From Lachnospiraceae bacterium (GTDB lineage Bacteria; Bacillota; Clostridia; Lachnospirales; Lachnospiraceae): DNA of 64,000 nucleotides. Below the pieces are notes generated by a model. The model did not search any database and was not told the origin of the DNA. It saw only the letters and a list, made by a program, of their open reading frames with translations. Shown here piece by piece: positions 7,117 through 15,964 of the stretch; the first letter of the stretch is position 1; the number at the start of each line of letters is the position of its first letter. A program made the position numbers and the translations under genes. Location: the NCBI GenBank assembly GCA_015057435.1, contig SVEJ01000012.1, positions 1-64,000 of the forward strand, in the 5' to 3' direction.

Positions 7117-8118
7117 CTACTGCTCGTTTTCTTTTTGTTTGTTATGTTTTTCCAATTCCTGATTAATAACATCCAAGAATCGCTGTCTTATCATAAATCC
7201 TGTGTTTGGACCTAAACTCTCTAAGCTTTCTTTTGTAACAAAGCCGCCTGCCATGGTAAAATGTCCACCGCCACCACCAAGACCATCCAAAGCTTTTTGT
7301 GTAATTGTGCCCGCATGGAATATATCCGTTTCGTTTCTGACAGAGAATTTGTATCCTCCATTTCTTGTTGCATACACTACAGAAAGCTCCACTACATCAA
7401 GTCCTAATATAAAATCAGAAATCATTGCAACCAATGCATCCGGACAATCAAAATCAATACTTGCAAATCCGACATTATCGAAAATCTTGATATTACGAAT
7501 TGCTTCACCATAAGCATGCAAATCTTCAATTTCCATATTGCTGTGATACAATGCTGTAATCTTATTATTATCTGCAAAGGCATGAAGATAACCAAACATT
7601 TCTATATCAAAATCTGTCACTCCTCTATTGAACGAATCCGTGTCCATCTTGATTCCATACAAAAGTGCAGTTGCTGTTCTTTTGTCGATACTCGTATTAC
7701 TCTGCTTAAAGTAATTCGCAACAATCGAAGAACATGCTCCGCAAATGCGAATATCACTATATTGATATGCACATGGTATCATTGTGGGATGATGATCAAT
7801 ACATGCGATTTCTTCACCCGGAAAATCCGTAATGTTAGAATTATATTTTTGTGCATCAATTGTTATAATATAATCTTCTTCACACATATCTTTCAGATCA
7901 TCAATGTGCACCGCTTCTATGCCAAACTCTTCTATCATACGCTTTGTACTGTTTTTTTCTATATTCCCTGCATAGCAGATAGTTGATTCAATGCCGTGCA
8001 CTTGTAAAAAAACCTGCATACCAAATGCGGATGCCAAAGCATCAGGATCCGGATAATTATGAGTTTGCAGGTAAACTGTATGATTTTTGAGTATTTCAAT
8101 CAAATGCATATAGTTCAT
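7117..8118 (-). CDS. DHH-family phosphoesterase (NrnA/RecJ-like)
   Basis: DHH phosphoesterases use two metal ions to hydrolyse small oligonucleotides or pAp/cyclic dinucleotide-derived products. The protein shows the ordered motifs HNYPDPDALAS (motif I), TIDAQ (II), CIDHHPT (III, the DHH triad) and DTDSFNRG (IV), and a C-terminal DHHA1 domain with GLGGGGGHFTMAGG. It is 333 residues from the start at 8118, which has AGGAG seven bases upstream. The lack of extra domains fits an NrnA-like oligoribonuclease/pAp phosphatase, but substrate is not proven. Divergent from spoVAA. Confidence 0.85.
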   Translation of the reverse strand: MNYMHLIEILKNHTVYLQTHNYPDPDALASAFGMQVFLQVHGIESTICYAGNIEKNSTKRMIEEFGIEAVHIDDLKDMCEEDYIITIDAQKYNSNITDFPGEEIACIDHHPTMIPCAYQYSDIRICGACSSIVANYFKQSNTSIDKRTATALLYGIKMDTDSFNRGVTDFDIEMFGYLHAFADNNKITALYHSNMEIEDLHAYGEAIRNIKIFDNVGFASIDFDCPDALVAMISDFILGLDVVELSVVYATRNGGYKFSVRNETDIFHAGTITQKALDGLGGGGGHFTMAGGFVTKESLESLGPNTGFMIRQRFLDVINQELEKHNKQKENEQ

Positions 8119-8280
8119 GATACTACTCCTTTTCTTATGTATATAACTTCCATTCAGGAAGTCAAAACGCACTTTCACAAATAAATATCATAACACATAT
8201 ATGTATATTTCACAACGTTTTCTCTAATAATAATGAGGTATTTTCAAACACTATCTTTACTAAAACAGAAAGGGCATAAT

Positions 8281-8910
8281 ATGGAACAAAGAATATATAT
8301 AAAAGCTGCACAGTGTATCGAAGTACAAGACAGCAGTATTTTGCTAGGTGATTTTTTAAACATCTACTGCTATGATTTCGAAATAAAAAAGAACTTGGAT
8401 TCTATGCTTTTTTTCACATTTAATCCAAAGAAAGAAGACCAGATTATTATATCTATTCTGAATGTGATTGCCTTTATCAACAAACATTATCCTAATATCG
8501 AAATTGAAAATATGGGAGAAGAAGATATTCTTCTCATCTATCATCCGGTTACTAAAGCAGATCATATCAAATCGATAATCTTTACATCTTTCATCTGCCT
8601 TGTCGCATTTTTTGGCGGCGGATATGCCATTATGGCTTATAACACAGATACCGGTGCCAAGGAACTATTCACATTCTTGTCTATGTTATTTCTTGGAAAT
8701 GCCACACAAGGCGTAACTTATCTTACAATCACCTATTCCATCGGATTAACACTTGGAATGATTTTATTTTTTAATCACTTAGGTAACAAAAAAATCGATT
8801 CTGACCCAACACCGTTAGAAGTACAGATGCGATTATATGAACAAGATCTTTGCACAACAATTATTAAAAATGCAAACAGGACAAATAAGACATTAGACGA
8901 TACGAATTAA
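8281..8910 (+). CDS. spoVAA: stage V sporulation protein AA
   Basis: SpoVA proteins act in the forespore inner membrane to move dipicolinic acid. The 209-residue protein begins YIKAAQCIEVQDSSILLGDF, the SpoVAA N-terminal soluble domain, then has two membrane helices near residues 100-120 and 150-170 with the conserved GNATQGVTY stretch. The start at 8281 follows AAAGGG. It is 16 bases from spoVAB. A forespore sigma-G promoter would be expected; the candidate bases before it are too weak to call. The gene order is spoVAA-AB-AC, then unrelated genes. Confidence 0.85.
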   Translation: MEQRIYIKAAQCIEVQDSSILLGDFLNIYCYDFEIKKNLDSMLFFTFNPKKEDQIIISILNVIAFINKHYPNIEIENMGEEDILLIYHPVTKADHIKSIIFTSFICLVAFFGGGYAIMAYNTDTGAKELFTFLSMLFLGNATQGVTYLTITYSIGLTLGMILFFNHLGNKKIDSDPTPLEVQMRLYEQDLCTTIIKNANRTNKTLDDTN

Positions 8911-8926
8911 GAAAGGATTTCTATAA

Positions 8927-9376
8927 ATGATACAATATCTGCTATTAATAATAAGCGGTCTATCTGCCGGATTCATAACAGCTGCTGCATATGTTGCCTT
9001 CATTGCGATGCTTGGCATTTTCCCCAAAATTGCTGCAAAGACAAATACTGCAAAGCAATGCATTCTATATGAAACATGTCTGATGAGCGGCATTTTGCTT
9101 TCTACTTTGCTTCAATTTGGTGCAGTATATTCTTCATCATCCATCTTGCAATCTGATATTTTGCCCCAACCACTAGGAATCATACTCCTCTCATGCATCG
9201 GACTATTCGGCGGCATTTATATCGGATTTTTGATTAGCGGACTTTCAGAAATGTTGAATGTCATTCCCATTTATTCAAGAAAAGCAAACATACAAAAATG
9301 GGCTCTTTTAATCATTTTCTTCATTGCGATTGGAAAAGGATTTTTTTCGCTTATTTATTTTTTTCGATTTGAATAA
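8927..9376 (+). CDS. spoVAB: stage V sporulation protein AB
   Basis: The 149-residue membrane protein has four hydrophobic segments and the SpoVAB pattern GLSAGFITAAAYVAFIAMLG followed by FPKIAA and a YE pair in the first loop. AAAGGA precedes the ATG by nine bases. It lies between spoVAA and spoVAC, which supports the identity. In the spore it belongs to the SpoVA dipicolinate channel complex. Confidence 0.85.
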   Translation: MIQYLLLIISGLSAGFITAAAYVAFIAMLGIFPKIAAKTNTAKQCILYETCLMSGILLSTLLQFGAVYSSSSILQSDILPQPLGIILLSCIGLFGGIYIGFLISGLSEMLNVIPIYSRKANIQKWALLIIFFIAIGKGFFSLIYFFRFE

Positions 9377-9453
9377 ATATTATAGTTGTATAATTTCTCA
9401 ACATAGACAAATACTATCAATAATAAACGAATTATAATAGGAGGCATATCGTT

Positions 9454-9915
9454 ATGAAACAAACAATAAGCAAAGAAGCATACAATGAATATGTTGAACA
9501 GGTTACCCCAACTTACAGCACCTGGAAGAATTGTTTTAACGCGTTTTGGATTGGCGGAAGCATCTGTTTGATAGGTGAAATCATTTTCTGGTTCTTTACG
9601 AATGAATTTGGGGTATCAGAAAATGATGCATCAGCCTGTACATCCATTTTTCTTATTCTTTTGAGCGTGCTCTTAACAGGTTTCAACGTCTACGGACATA
9701 TTGCCAGATTAGGAGGTGCAGGTGCATTAGTTCCCATTACCGGTTTTGCAAATTCCGTCGCTTCTCCGGCTATAGAATATCAAAAAGAAGGGCAAATTTT
9801 CGGTATTGGTGTAAAGATTTTTACAATCGCCGGACCTGTTATTCTGTACGGCATCTTCACGAGCTGGATATTAGGTATCATCTATTACATTGGCATGGGA
9901 TTTCATTGGTGGTAA
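9454..9915 (+). CDS. spoVAC: stage V sporulation protein AC
   Basis: SpoVAC is the mechanosensitive-type membrane component of the SpoVA channel for dipicolinate in spores. The 153-residue protein has the conserved PTYSTWKNCFNAFWIGG, then VPITGFANSV and EGQIFGIGVKIFTIAGPV, the family's strongest signatures, and four membrane segments. AGGAGG lies nine bases before the ATG. The usual partners spoVAD and spoVAE do not follow; the next gene is a c-di-GMP enzyme with its own promoter. Confidence 0.92.
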   Translation: MKQTISKEAYNEYVEQVTPTYSTWKNCFNAFWIGGSICLIGEIIFWFFTNEFGVSENDASACTSIFLILLSVLLTGFNVYGHIARLGGAGALVPITGFANSVASPAIEYQKEGQIFGIGVKIFTIAGPVILYGIFTSWILGIIYYIGMGFHWW

Positions 9916-9942
9916 TTTTATCATTTTTGTATGTTTTTATCA

Positions 9943-9971
9943 TTGCCAAATGTTTACATTTCCAATATAAT
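9943..9971 (+). promoter_or_regulatory. sigma-A-type promoter of the GGDEF/EAL gene
   Basis: TTGCCA (9943-9948), 17-nt spacer, TATAAT (9966-9971). It lies between spoVAC and the next gene, implying that the c-di-GMP gene is transcribed in vegetative cells independently of the sporulation genes. Confidence 0.6.
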
Positions 9972-10009
9972 CTATGGTATAACGTTCATTTCACGAAAGG
10001 ATATTATGC

Positions 10010-11665
10010 ATGGAACAGACATCTCTAACAGTGCAACAATTTTGCCAGACAATTGATATGATTTATTCCTGCTCGGATGATTATCCATATGTATATGATT
10101 TCAACAATGATTTCTACTACATATCGCCTAATGCACCGAAGCGTCTTTCTATGCCAAGACATTGTTTTCGAAATGTTATAGACACCTTTCGTTCTTTTGT
10201 TCATCCTGAAGATTTCGAAGCGCTCCAAAAAGATTTGGAAGCTGTTATATCCGGAAAAAAACAATCGCATAATATGCAATACCGCATGCTTAATACAGAT
10301 AGCGAACCGGTTTGGATCAACTGCCGTGGACATGTCGTATCATACGACAACGAGACACACTATATGGTTGGCTGCATTAACGAAATCGGAACACGGCAAA
10401 AAGCTGACAATATCAGCGGTTTATTAGGAGAATCCAGTCTACAAAGCTATCTTGAAGAATTTTCTCCATTTTTTCCGAGTGGTTATCTGTTGCGGTTAGG
10501 CATTGATGATTTCAAAGGTATCAATGAACGTCTTGGAGTAAAATACGGCGATCATGTATTGAAAAAAACGGCAGAGTGTATTTCTTCTTGTATTCAACCC
10601 GGACAACAATTATATCGCTTACACGCGGATGAATTCATGGTTTTGGATTTTCTTGGAGATGGTTTGGAACACGCAATCAATCTATACAAAAACATCAGAA
10701 CCGCAATCGACCAATTTGTCGAAGCGAATCAGTATGAAGCTGTATTCACCATATCCGGTGGCATATTAGACAGTAACAGCTTAGAAGATTTTTCATTTTC
10801 CGACATTATGAAATTATCAGAATACTCGTTAAATGAAGCAAAGCGCCGTGGTAAGAATCAATGTTATCTCTATGTAAAACAAGATTATCAGACACAGCTA
10901 AAGCGCAGACAATTAAAAGAATTACTTCGTCATGCTGTATGTAATAATTTTGATGGATTCGAAGCTTACTTTCAGCCACTCTACTCATTGGAAACCAACA
11001 CCTTATACGGTGCAGAAACTTTGATGCGATTCCACACGAAAGAATTCGGAACAGTATCTCCGAACGAATTCATTCCTTTATTGGAAGAAACCGGACTTAT
11101 CATTCCACTTGGACGTTGGATTTTGCAACAGGCTCTTTTTGCTTGCAACCACATACGACAGCATATTCCTAATTTCCAAATCAGTGTTAATGTATCAAGT
11201 ATCCAGATTATGAAAAGCAATATCATTCACGAAATTCTTAACTCTGCAGATGAATATGGTATCCCACCATCTCACATTGTAATCGAGTTAACAGAGAGCG
11301 GAAAATTAGAAAACAGTACACACTTTACAAAAGTATGGAGCAAATTAAAATCCACAGGTATCCGACTTGCATTAGACGATTTTGGAACCGGCTACTCCAA
11401 CTTCCAGTATTTGAATGATTTGCAACCGGACATCATCAAGATTGATCGTTCATTTACAGCAAAAGCAATGGAAAGTACTTACGAATATAATTTGTTGCAA
11501 TTAATGAGTGAATTAGTACATAATCTCGATTTAAAAATATGTATTGAAGGAATCGAAACGCAGGAAGAAAAAGAGCGCATGCTCACGCTGAATCCTGATT
11601 ACAGCCAAGGATTTTACTTCGGAAAGCCTTGTCCTTTACTCGATTTCATCGAACAATTTGTATAA
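10010..11665 (+). CDS. PAS-GGDEF-EAL cyclic di-GMP protein with degenerate GGDEF
   Basis: Domains in order: PAS fold (about residues 25-130, RMLNTDSEPVWINCRGHV), GGDEF (about 145-285), EAL (about 300-550). The GGDEF signature is LHADEF, so cyclase activity is unlikely and the domain may only sense GTP. The EAL domain keeps the residues needed for hydrolysis: E-x-L-x-R (ETLMR), NVSSIQ, ELTES, LDDFGTGYSN, IKIDRSF, EGIET and QGFYFGKP. The likely net activity is c-di-GMP phosphodiesterase, linked to the motility genes elsewhere in the window. AAAGG is nine bases before the start. No membrane segment, so it is cytoplasmic. Confidence 0.88.
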   Translation: MEQTSLTVQQFCQTIDMIYSCSDDYPYVYDFNNDFYYISPNAPKRLSMPRHCFRNVIDTFRSFVHPEDFEALQKDLEAVISGKKQSHNMQYRMLNTDSEPVWINCRGHVVSYDNETHYMVGCINEIGTRQKADNISGLLGESSLQSYLEEFSPFFPSGYLLRLGIDDFKGINERLGVKYGDHVLKKTAECISSCIQPGQQLYRLHADEFMVLDFLGDGLEHAINLYKNIRTAIDQFVEANQYEAVFTISGGILDSNSLEDFSFSDIMKLSEYSLNEAKRRGKNQCYLYVKQDYQTQLKRRQLKELLRHAVCNNFDGFEAYFQPLYSLETNTLYGAETLMRFHTKEFGTVSPNEFIPLLEETGLIIPLGRWILQQALFACNHIRQHIPNFQISVNVSSIQIMKSNIIHEILNSADEYGIPPSHIVIELTESGKLENSTHFTKVWSKLKSTGIRLALDDFGTGYSNFQYLNDLQPDIIKIDRSFTAKAMESTYEYNLLQLMSELVHNLDLKICIEGIETQEEKERMLTLNPDYSQGFYFGKPCPLLDFIEQFV

Positions 11666-11700
11666 AAATACCCGTGAATTTGATTTCACGGGTATTTTTA
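11663..11700. terminator. bidirectional terminator between GGDEF/EAL gene and aroB
   Basis: A 16-bp perfect stem TAAAAATACCCGTGAA / TTCACGGGTATTTTTA with a 6-nt loop, A/T runs on both sides; it separates convergent genes. Confidence 0.9.
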
Positions 11701-11721
11701 TATTTTTCAATTTTCTATTCA

Positions 11722-12834
11722 TTACATATCCATTATAATTTGTCTTGCCAACGCTTCTTCGACCGGAGTTGCATATACACCCGGTGCAAATTCTACCACG
11801 TCACCAATTCCCTTTTGTATCACAAAGCGTAATTTCCCATCACGCACTTTCTTATCCGTGTACAATTTCTTCACTAACTCTTCCTTATCAATATATTCTG
11901 GAATTCCAATCGGTAACCCGGCCTTTTCCAACAAAGAAACAAGTGCATTCAATTCTTCTTCCGTCATATAACCTAACAAAACCGAAAGTTTTGCCTGTGC
12001 AACCAAACCAATTGCAACAGCTTCACCGTGCGACAAGTCATAATTACTTACTGTTTCGATTGCACGGCCAACAGTATGACCAAGATTTAGCACTTCCCTC
12101 AATCCGCTTTCTCGTTCATCTTTCATAACCACTTGATATTTTATCTTACAATTTTCCTGTGCAATATGCTCACATGCATTTTGGTCGAGTGCAAAGATGT
12201 TTTCCATATTCTGTTCAAGAAATGCAAACAAATCACGACTCGCCAATGCAGCATGCTTAATCGTCTCCGCCATACCACTTACAATCTGCCTGTGAGGTAA
12301 TGTTTTCCATGTTGCAATATCCAAATAAACCTTCTTTGGCTGATTGAAAATACCAATTAAATTCGTTGCCAAAGGTGTGTCAACTGCAGTCTTTCCTCCA
12401 ACCGATGCGTCTGCCGCTGCCAACAGTGTTGTAGCATAATTAATAAATGGTACACCTCGTCCATATGTACCAGCAACAAAACCTGCAAGATCTGTTACAA
12501 CACCGCCTCCTACAGCGATTATACAACAATCTCGTCTATATCCTTTTTCCAACATCGCATCTTCAATTTGTTCCTTAACTCTTCTTGTTTTACTCTTCTC
12601 GCCTGCAGGAAAAACAAACAAATCAACCTGATATCCGGCATCTTGCAAAAGAGAGCATATTGTTTTCCCGTACAGATCAACAACATTACTATCTGTAATA
12701 AGAGCAAACTTTTTGATATTACCTACTAACCCTTGCTTAATATCATGAACAAGATTGGACATCAACTCAAAACCAACCTCAATATCATAGCTATCATCCA
12801 CCACTTTTTTTAACTCTACATTAAAAATACTCAT
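11722..12834 (-). CDS. aroB: 3-dehydroquinate synthase
   Basis: AroB converts DAHP to 3-dehydroquinate, the second step of the shikimate pathway. The 370-residue protein has the NAD and metal binding hallmarks: AVGGGVVTDLAGFVAGTYGRG, TTLLAAADASVGGKTAVD, GMAETIKHAAL, LNLGHTVGRAIE and LSHGEAVAIG, the metal ligands being Glu and two His. The start at 12834 follows AGGGAG with nine-base spacing, shortening the ORF by seven residues. No other aro gene adjoins. Confidence 0.94.
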   Translation of the reverse strand: MSIFNVELKKVVDDSYDIEVGFELMSNLVHDIKQGLVGNIKKFALITDSNVVDLYGKTICSLLQDAGYQVDLFVFPAGEKSKTRRVKEQIEDAMLEKGYRRDCCIIAVGGGVVTDLAGFVAGTYGRGVPFINYATTLLAAADASVGGKTAVDTPLATNLIGIFNQPKKVYLDIATWKTLPHRQIVSGMAETIKHAALASRDLFAFLEQNMENIFALDQNACEHIAQENCKIKYQVVMKDERESGLREVLNLGHTVGRAIETVSNYDLSHGEAVAIGLVAQAKLSVLLGYMTEEELNALVSLLEKAGLPIGIPEYIDKEELVKKLYTDKKVRDGKLRFVIQKGIGDVVEFAPGVYATPVEEALARQIIMDM

Positions 12835-12922
12835 TTGTATAATCTCCCTTTCCAACTAAAAGCACTCACAAAAATGTTTATACCACCTAAGAATTGCGAA
12901 TGCAATCCCTTTGTTTCATTTT

Positions 12923-13645
12923 TTAAAAAGTAAAGCATTTTTGTCTCATTTTTAATAAGATTTTCTTTTCCATTCTGCTCACCTGTACTTGTGACACTCC
13001 TATCACATTCGCAATCTCCGTTTGGGTACGATTCTCATAATAACGCATTTGTATAATCTTCTTCTCTATAGGTTCTAAAGTATCCAATAATTCTTCTACC
13101 AACATATGATTCATTATAGTTTCTTTTTCATCCTCTTCTTGCGCAAGCTTATCTATCAAATAAATTGTATTTCCGTCATTTTCATAAATTGTCTTATGTA
13201 TCGATTCCACTTCAACACAAGCCTCTAATGATGCAACAATTTCTTCTACATCGATATTCAATCTTTTGGATAATTCTTCTAATTTCGGTTCTATCCCCGT
13301 TTGATTCAACACTTCCTCTCTTAATCTTCTTACTTTATAAGCTGTCTCTTTCAGTGTGCGACTAATTTTCACCATACCATCATCTCGTAAAAAACGCTTA
13401 ATTTCTCCGCTTATCATCGGTACAGCATATGTAGAAAATTTCACATCGTAAGACAAATCAAATTTATCAATACACTTCATCAAACCAATACAACCAATTT
13501 GGTAAAGGTCTTCAACATCATACCCTCTTCCCATAAATCTTCTGGCAACTGCCCATACAAGACCGAGATTATTGGTAATCAGTTGTTCTTTTGCGTCCTG
13601 GTCACCTTCTTTTGCATACTTTAAAAGTTCTAAAGTATTATCCAT
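12923..13645 (-). CDS. sigF: RNA polymerase sigma-F factor (forespore)
   Basis: SigF is the first compartment-specific sigma factor, active in the forespore. The 240-residue protein shows region 2 (GLVWAVARRF, DVEDLYQIGCIGLMKCIDKF), region 3 and region 4 (QTEIANVIGVSQVQVSRMEK). Third gene of the spoIIA operon, 11 bases after spoIIAB, with GGAGG unusually close (four bases) to the ATG. Its activity is held by SpoIIAB and released by SpoIIAA. Confidence 0.95.
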   Translation of the reverse strand: MDNTLELLKYAKEGDQDAKEQLITNNLGLVWAVARRFMGRGYDVEDLYQIGCIGLMKCIDKFDLSYDVKFSTYAVPMISGEIKRFLRDDGMVKISRTLKETAYKVRRLREEVLNQTGIEPKLEELSKRLNIDVEEIVASLEACVEVESIHKTIYENDGNTIYLIDKLAQEEDEKETIMNHMLVEELLDTLEPIEKKIIQMRYYENRTQTEIANVIGVSQVQVSRMEKKILLKMRQKCFTF

Positions 13646-13656
13646 GACGCCTCCTA

Positions 13657-14103
13657 TTATTCTATTTCACTTGATTTATCCTCAATTACTCCTATTCTCT
13701 TTTTCATAACAACCGTCGTTCCTTCTCCCGGTTGCGAATCTACTGACAGCTCATCCATAAATGCTTCCATAAATGCAAATCCCATACCCGACCGATCCAT
13801 TTCCGGTTTTGTCGTATAAAGTGGCTCCATAGCAAGCGATATATTCTCTATTCCAATTCCAAAATCCTTTACTGTAATCGTCACTGTTCTATCGAGCAGA
13901 CGCGTTTCAATTCGAATTCTCCCTCCCTTGCTCTCATAACCATGAATAACACAATTTGTTACTGCTTCTGATACGGCTGTTTTGATATCCGCTATTTCTT
14001 CTAAAGTAGGATCCAGGCGCGTAACAAATGCCGCAACCGTCACTCGCGCAAAACTTTCATTCCTTGAATCCCCGTCAAACTCCAAAACCATATACTCATC
14101 CAT
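13657..14103 (-). CDS. spoIIAB: anti-sigma F factor, serine kinase
   Basis: SpoIIAB binds sigma-F and phosphorylates SpoIIAA. The 148-residue GHKL protein has the N box EAVTNCVIHGY, G1 box DFGIGI and G2 region RSGMGFAFMEAFMD, all expected for ATP binding. AAGGAG stands 11 bases before the ATG. It lies 60 bases after spoIIAA; a short palindrome occupies part of that gap. Confidence 0.95.
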   Translation of the reverse strand: MDEYMVLEFDGDSRNESFARVTVAAFVTRLDPTLEEIADIKTAVSEAVTNCVIHGYESKGGRIRIETRLLDRTVTITVKDFGIGIENISLAMEPLYTTKPEMDRSGMGFAFMEAFMDELSVDSQPGEGTTVVMKKRIGVIEDKSSEIE

Positions 14104-14138
14104 AGATTTCTGTACTCCTTTCTTTCCTCACATTAACA

Positions 14139-14152
14139 TTAACCAAGGTTAA
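14139..14152. repeat. palindrome TTAACC-AA-GGTTAA after spoIIAA
   Basis: Perfect 14-bp palindrome in the spoIIAA-spoIIAB gap, 12 bases beyond the spoIIAA stop. Closely similar palindromes stand just after the stops of the TPR gene (14619-14632) and queF (17530-17543). The flanking AAATTTC...CTATTC is shared with the copy at 14619. Role unknown. Confidence 0.5.
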
Positions 14153-14163
14153 ATTTCTACTAT

Positions 14164-14532
14164 TCACACAGACACCTTTTCATTCACTTCTTCTATTTCC
14201 TCAAATGCTTCCTCTACGTTTTTCACAAGTATCGCAACTCTGTACAACCCTGATATTTCCAATACCCTGGCAACTCGTTGATTTACGCAAGCAATATATA
14301 TATTACCGTTCAAGTATCTCACTTCTTTGTACTTCCCCATCACCAAGCCAATTCCGGAACTATCCATAAAGCTAGTATTTCCGTAGTCAAACACTACGTT
14401 TCTTATTCTTTTCGAATCGAAAAAACAATCTGTCTGATTGCGAATCATCTGAACTACATGATGGTCTAATTCTCTCGGCAGATGTATAACCATGGTTTCT
14501 CCATTTAATTCATAACACATTTTTTCTTTCAT
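14164..14532 (-). CDS. spoIIAA: anti-sigma F factor antagonist (STAS domain)
   Basis: SpoIIAA, when dephosphorylated, binds SpoIIAB and frees sigma-F. The 122-residue STAS protein has the phosphorylation motif NTSFMDSSGIGLVMG with the acceptor serine in DSSG. It is the first gene of the operon spoIIAA-spoIIAB-sigF. Its C-terminal tail (EVNEKVSV) is slightly longer than usual. A sigma-H type promoter would be expected upstream, but the TPR gene's terminator occupies the space and I cannot point to clear boxes. Confidence 0.94.
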   Translation of the reverse strand: MKEKMCYELNGETMVIHLPRELDHHVVQMIRNQTDCFFDSKRIRNVVFDYGNTSFMDSSGIGLVMGKYKEVRYLNGNIYIACVNQRVARVLEISGLYRVAILVKNVEEAFEEIEEVNEKVSV

Positions 14533-14562
14533 AATTTTACACCTCTCTTTATATTTTAAAAC

Positions 14563-14606
14563 AAAAAAAGAAGAAGCCTTTCTATTCGAAAGTCATCTTC
14601 TCTTTT
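14563..14606 (-). terminator. terminator of the TPR membrane-protein gene
   Basis: On the minus strand an AGAAGATGACTTTC...GAAAGGCTTCTTCT hairpin is followed by a seven-base T run. It isolates the spoIIA operon from the TPR gene transcribed toward it. Confidence 0.65.
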
Positions 14607-14618
14607 GTAATTCACTAT

Positions 14619-14632
14619 TTAACTAGGGTTAA
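14619..14632. repeat. palindrome-like TTAACTAGGGTTAA after the TPR gene
   Basis: Second copy of the TTAACY-NN-RGTTAA motif, six bases beyond the TPR gene's stop codon, with flanks matching the copy at 14139. Confidence 0.45.
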
Positions 14633-14638
14633 ATTTCA

Positions 14639-15952
14639 CTATTCCGAAAGATACTCATTCACTTCTTCTATATGGTCACTTTCAGGATAATTATCTCTTA
14701 TATTAATGTATGCCGTCTTCGCTTTTTCCTCATCTTGATTGCCTATATAAGCTCTTCCAAGATAATAATAAGCAAGTTCTCCTTGTTGAATCTGAAGCGC
14801 TGCGTTACACATATCAATTGCATCCGTATAACGTCTTTCATTAATAGCTCGTCCCGCTTCACTACACAGATTTTCGTATACTGTATTCGGAATCGACTTT
14901 TTGATCACTCCAAATGCTGTATCAGCATCTTCTTCCTGTTCTTGTTGCTTTTCTTCTTCTTTTTGAGCCACAGCAACCTGCTTTTCAAGACCTTCAATCT
15001 TTTTTTCCAGATCGGAAAGCTCTACATTTTTCTTAGAAATCTCTTCACTATGCGCTAATTGCAGTTCCCGGTTCTCTTTGTTAGCAGAATTCAGTTTTGT
15101 CGGAAGAATCAAAAGCCAAAATGCCAATATTCCAAGAACTAATCCTACAGATACATAAAGTAAATTAAACTTATTATGATTAATTTCCTTATAAGAATCC
15201 TTTGCTTTATCAGCATCATCGCCATTATCAATATGAGACTCAACAAAGGACTCAAGATCTGATTTGAACTGATCTTCATCAACAAATGCTGAATCGATAT
15301 CAATATGACTGCTCGATTCCTTCATATGGATAATATCTTTCGGGGAGACTCCCATCTCTTTTAAGTACTTTACAGCCAATGTATTGTTCTTATCAATACG
15401 CAGCACTCTTTTCAAAGCCTTTTTCGCTTTATCATAATTACCGTTATCTATGTAAAGTAAGGCTAATAGCAAATATCCTTTTACAAAATGCGGATATGCT
15501 CCCAAAATTCGTTTTAATTGAATGAATGCAAGGTCTTTCGTACCGCTTTTCGCATACATCAACGATTGATTGAACTGCTTTGCAAGCTGATTGGCCTCAT
15601 CAAGCTTACCTTTTTCCGCTTGCACCTCTTGAATATAACGTACTGCAACGTTATGTTCCGGCAAATAATTGCTGCTTATTACCCATTGAGTAAGTCCTTG
15701 CACAATCTCTCCCATTTCATAATGTATCAATCCCAATAGATTTCTTGCATTAATATTCTGTTTGTTATACTTTAACGCTAATTGTAACGCATCTATTGCA
15801 CCGGTAAGATCTCTGACACGCGCTTTATCTAATCCTACATTATAATAAAAAATAGATGTATTGTAAGCTTTTGCCAAGAGCTCATAGTTCATACCACAAG
15901 CACTGCAGTGTCCATGCTCTAATACAGGTGCTCCACAATTCAAACACTCCAT
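14639..15952 (-). CDS. zinc-ribbon/TPR membrane protein with coiled coil
   Basis: The protein begins with a zinc-ribbon (ECLNCGAPVLEHGHCSACGM, two CxxC knuckles), followed by several TPR repeats (about residues 20-210, for example ALKYNKQNINARNLLGLIHY), one membrane helix near residue 265-290 (LLYVSVGLVLGILAFWLLIL), a coiled coil (about 295-345) and another TPR pair to the end. This predicts a cytoplasmic N-terminus and an extracytoplasmic coiled-coil/TPR tail, probably a scaffold. The start at 15952 is ATG; the ORF track uses an upstream GTG. It follows folC and a 49-codon ORF, and precedes spoIIAA. Specific function unknown. Confidence 0.78.
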   Translation of the reverse strand: MECLNCGAPVLEHGHCSACGMNYELLAKAYNTSIFYYNVGLDKARVRDLTGAIDALQLALKYNKQNINARNLLGLIHYEMGEIVQGLTQWVISSNYLPEHNVAVRYIQEVQAEKGKLDEANQLAKQFNQSLMYAKSGTKDLAFIQLKRILGAYPHFVKGYLLLALLYIDNGNYDKAKKALKRVLRIDKNNTLAVKYLKEMGVSPKDIIHMKESSSHIDIDSAFVDEDQFKSDLESFVESHIDNGDDADKAKDSYKEINHNKFNLLYVSVGLVLGILAFWLLILPTKLNSANKENRELQLAHSEEISKKNVELSDLEKKIEGLEKQVAVAQKEEEKQQEQEEDADTAFGVIKKSIPNTVYENLCSEAGRAINERRYTDAIDMCNAALQIQQGELAYYYLGRAYIGNQDEEKAKTAYINIRDNYPESDHIEEVNEYLSE

Positions 15953-15964
15953 ATCTTCCACCGC

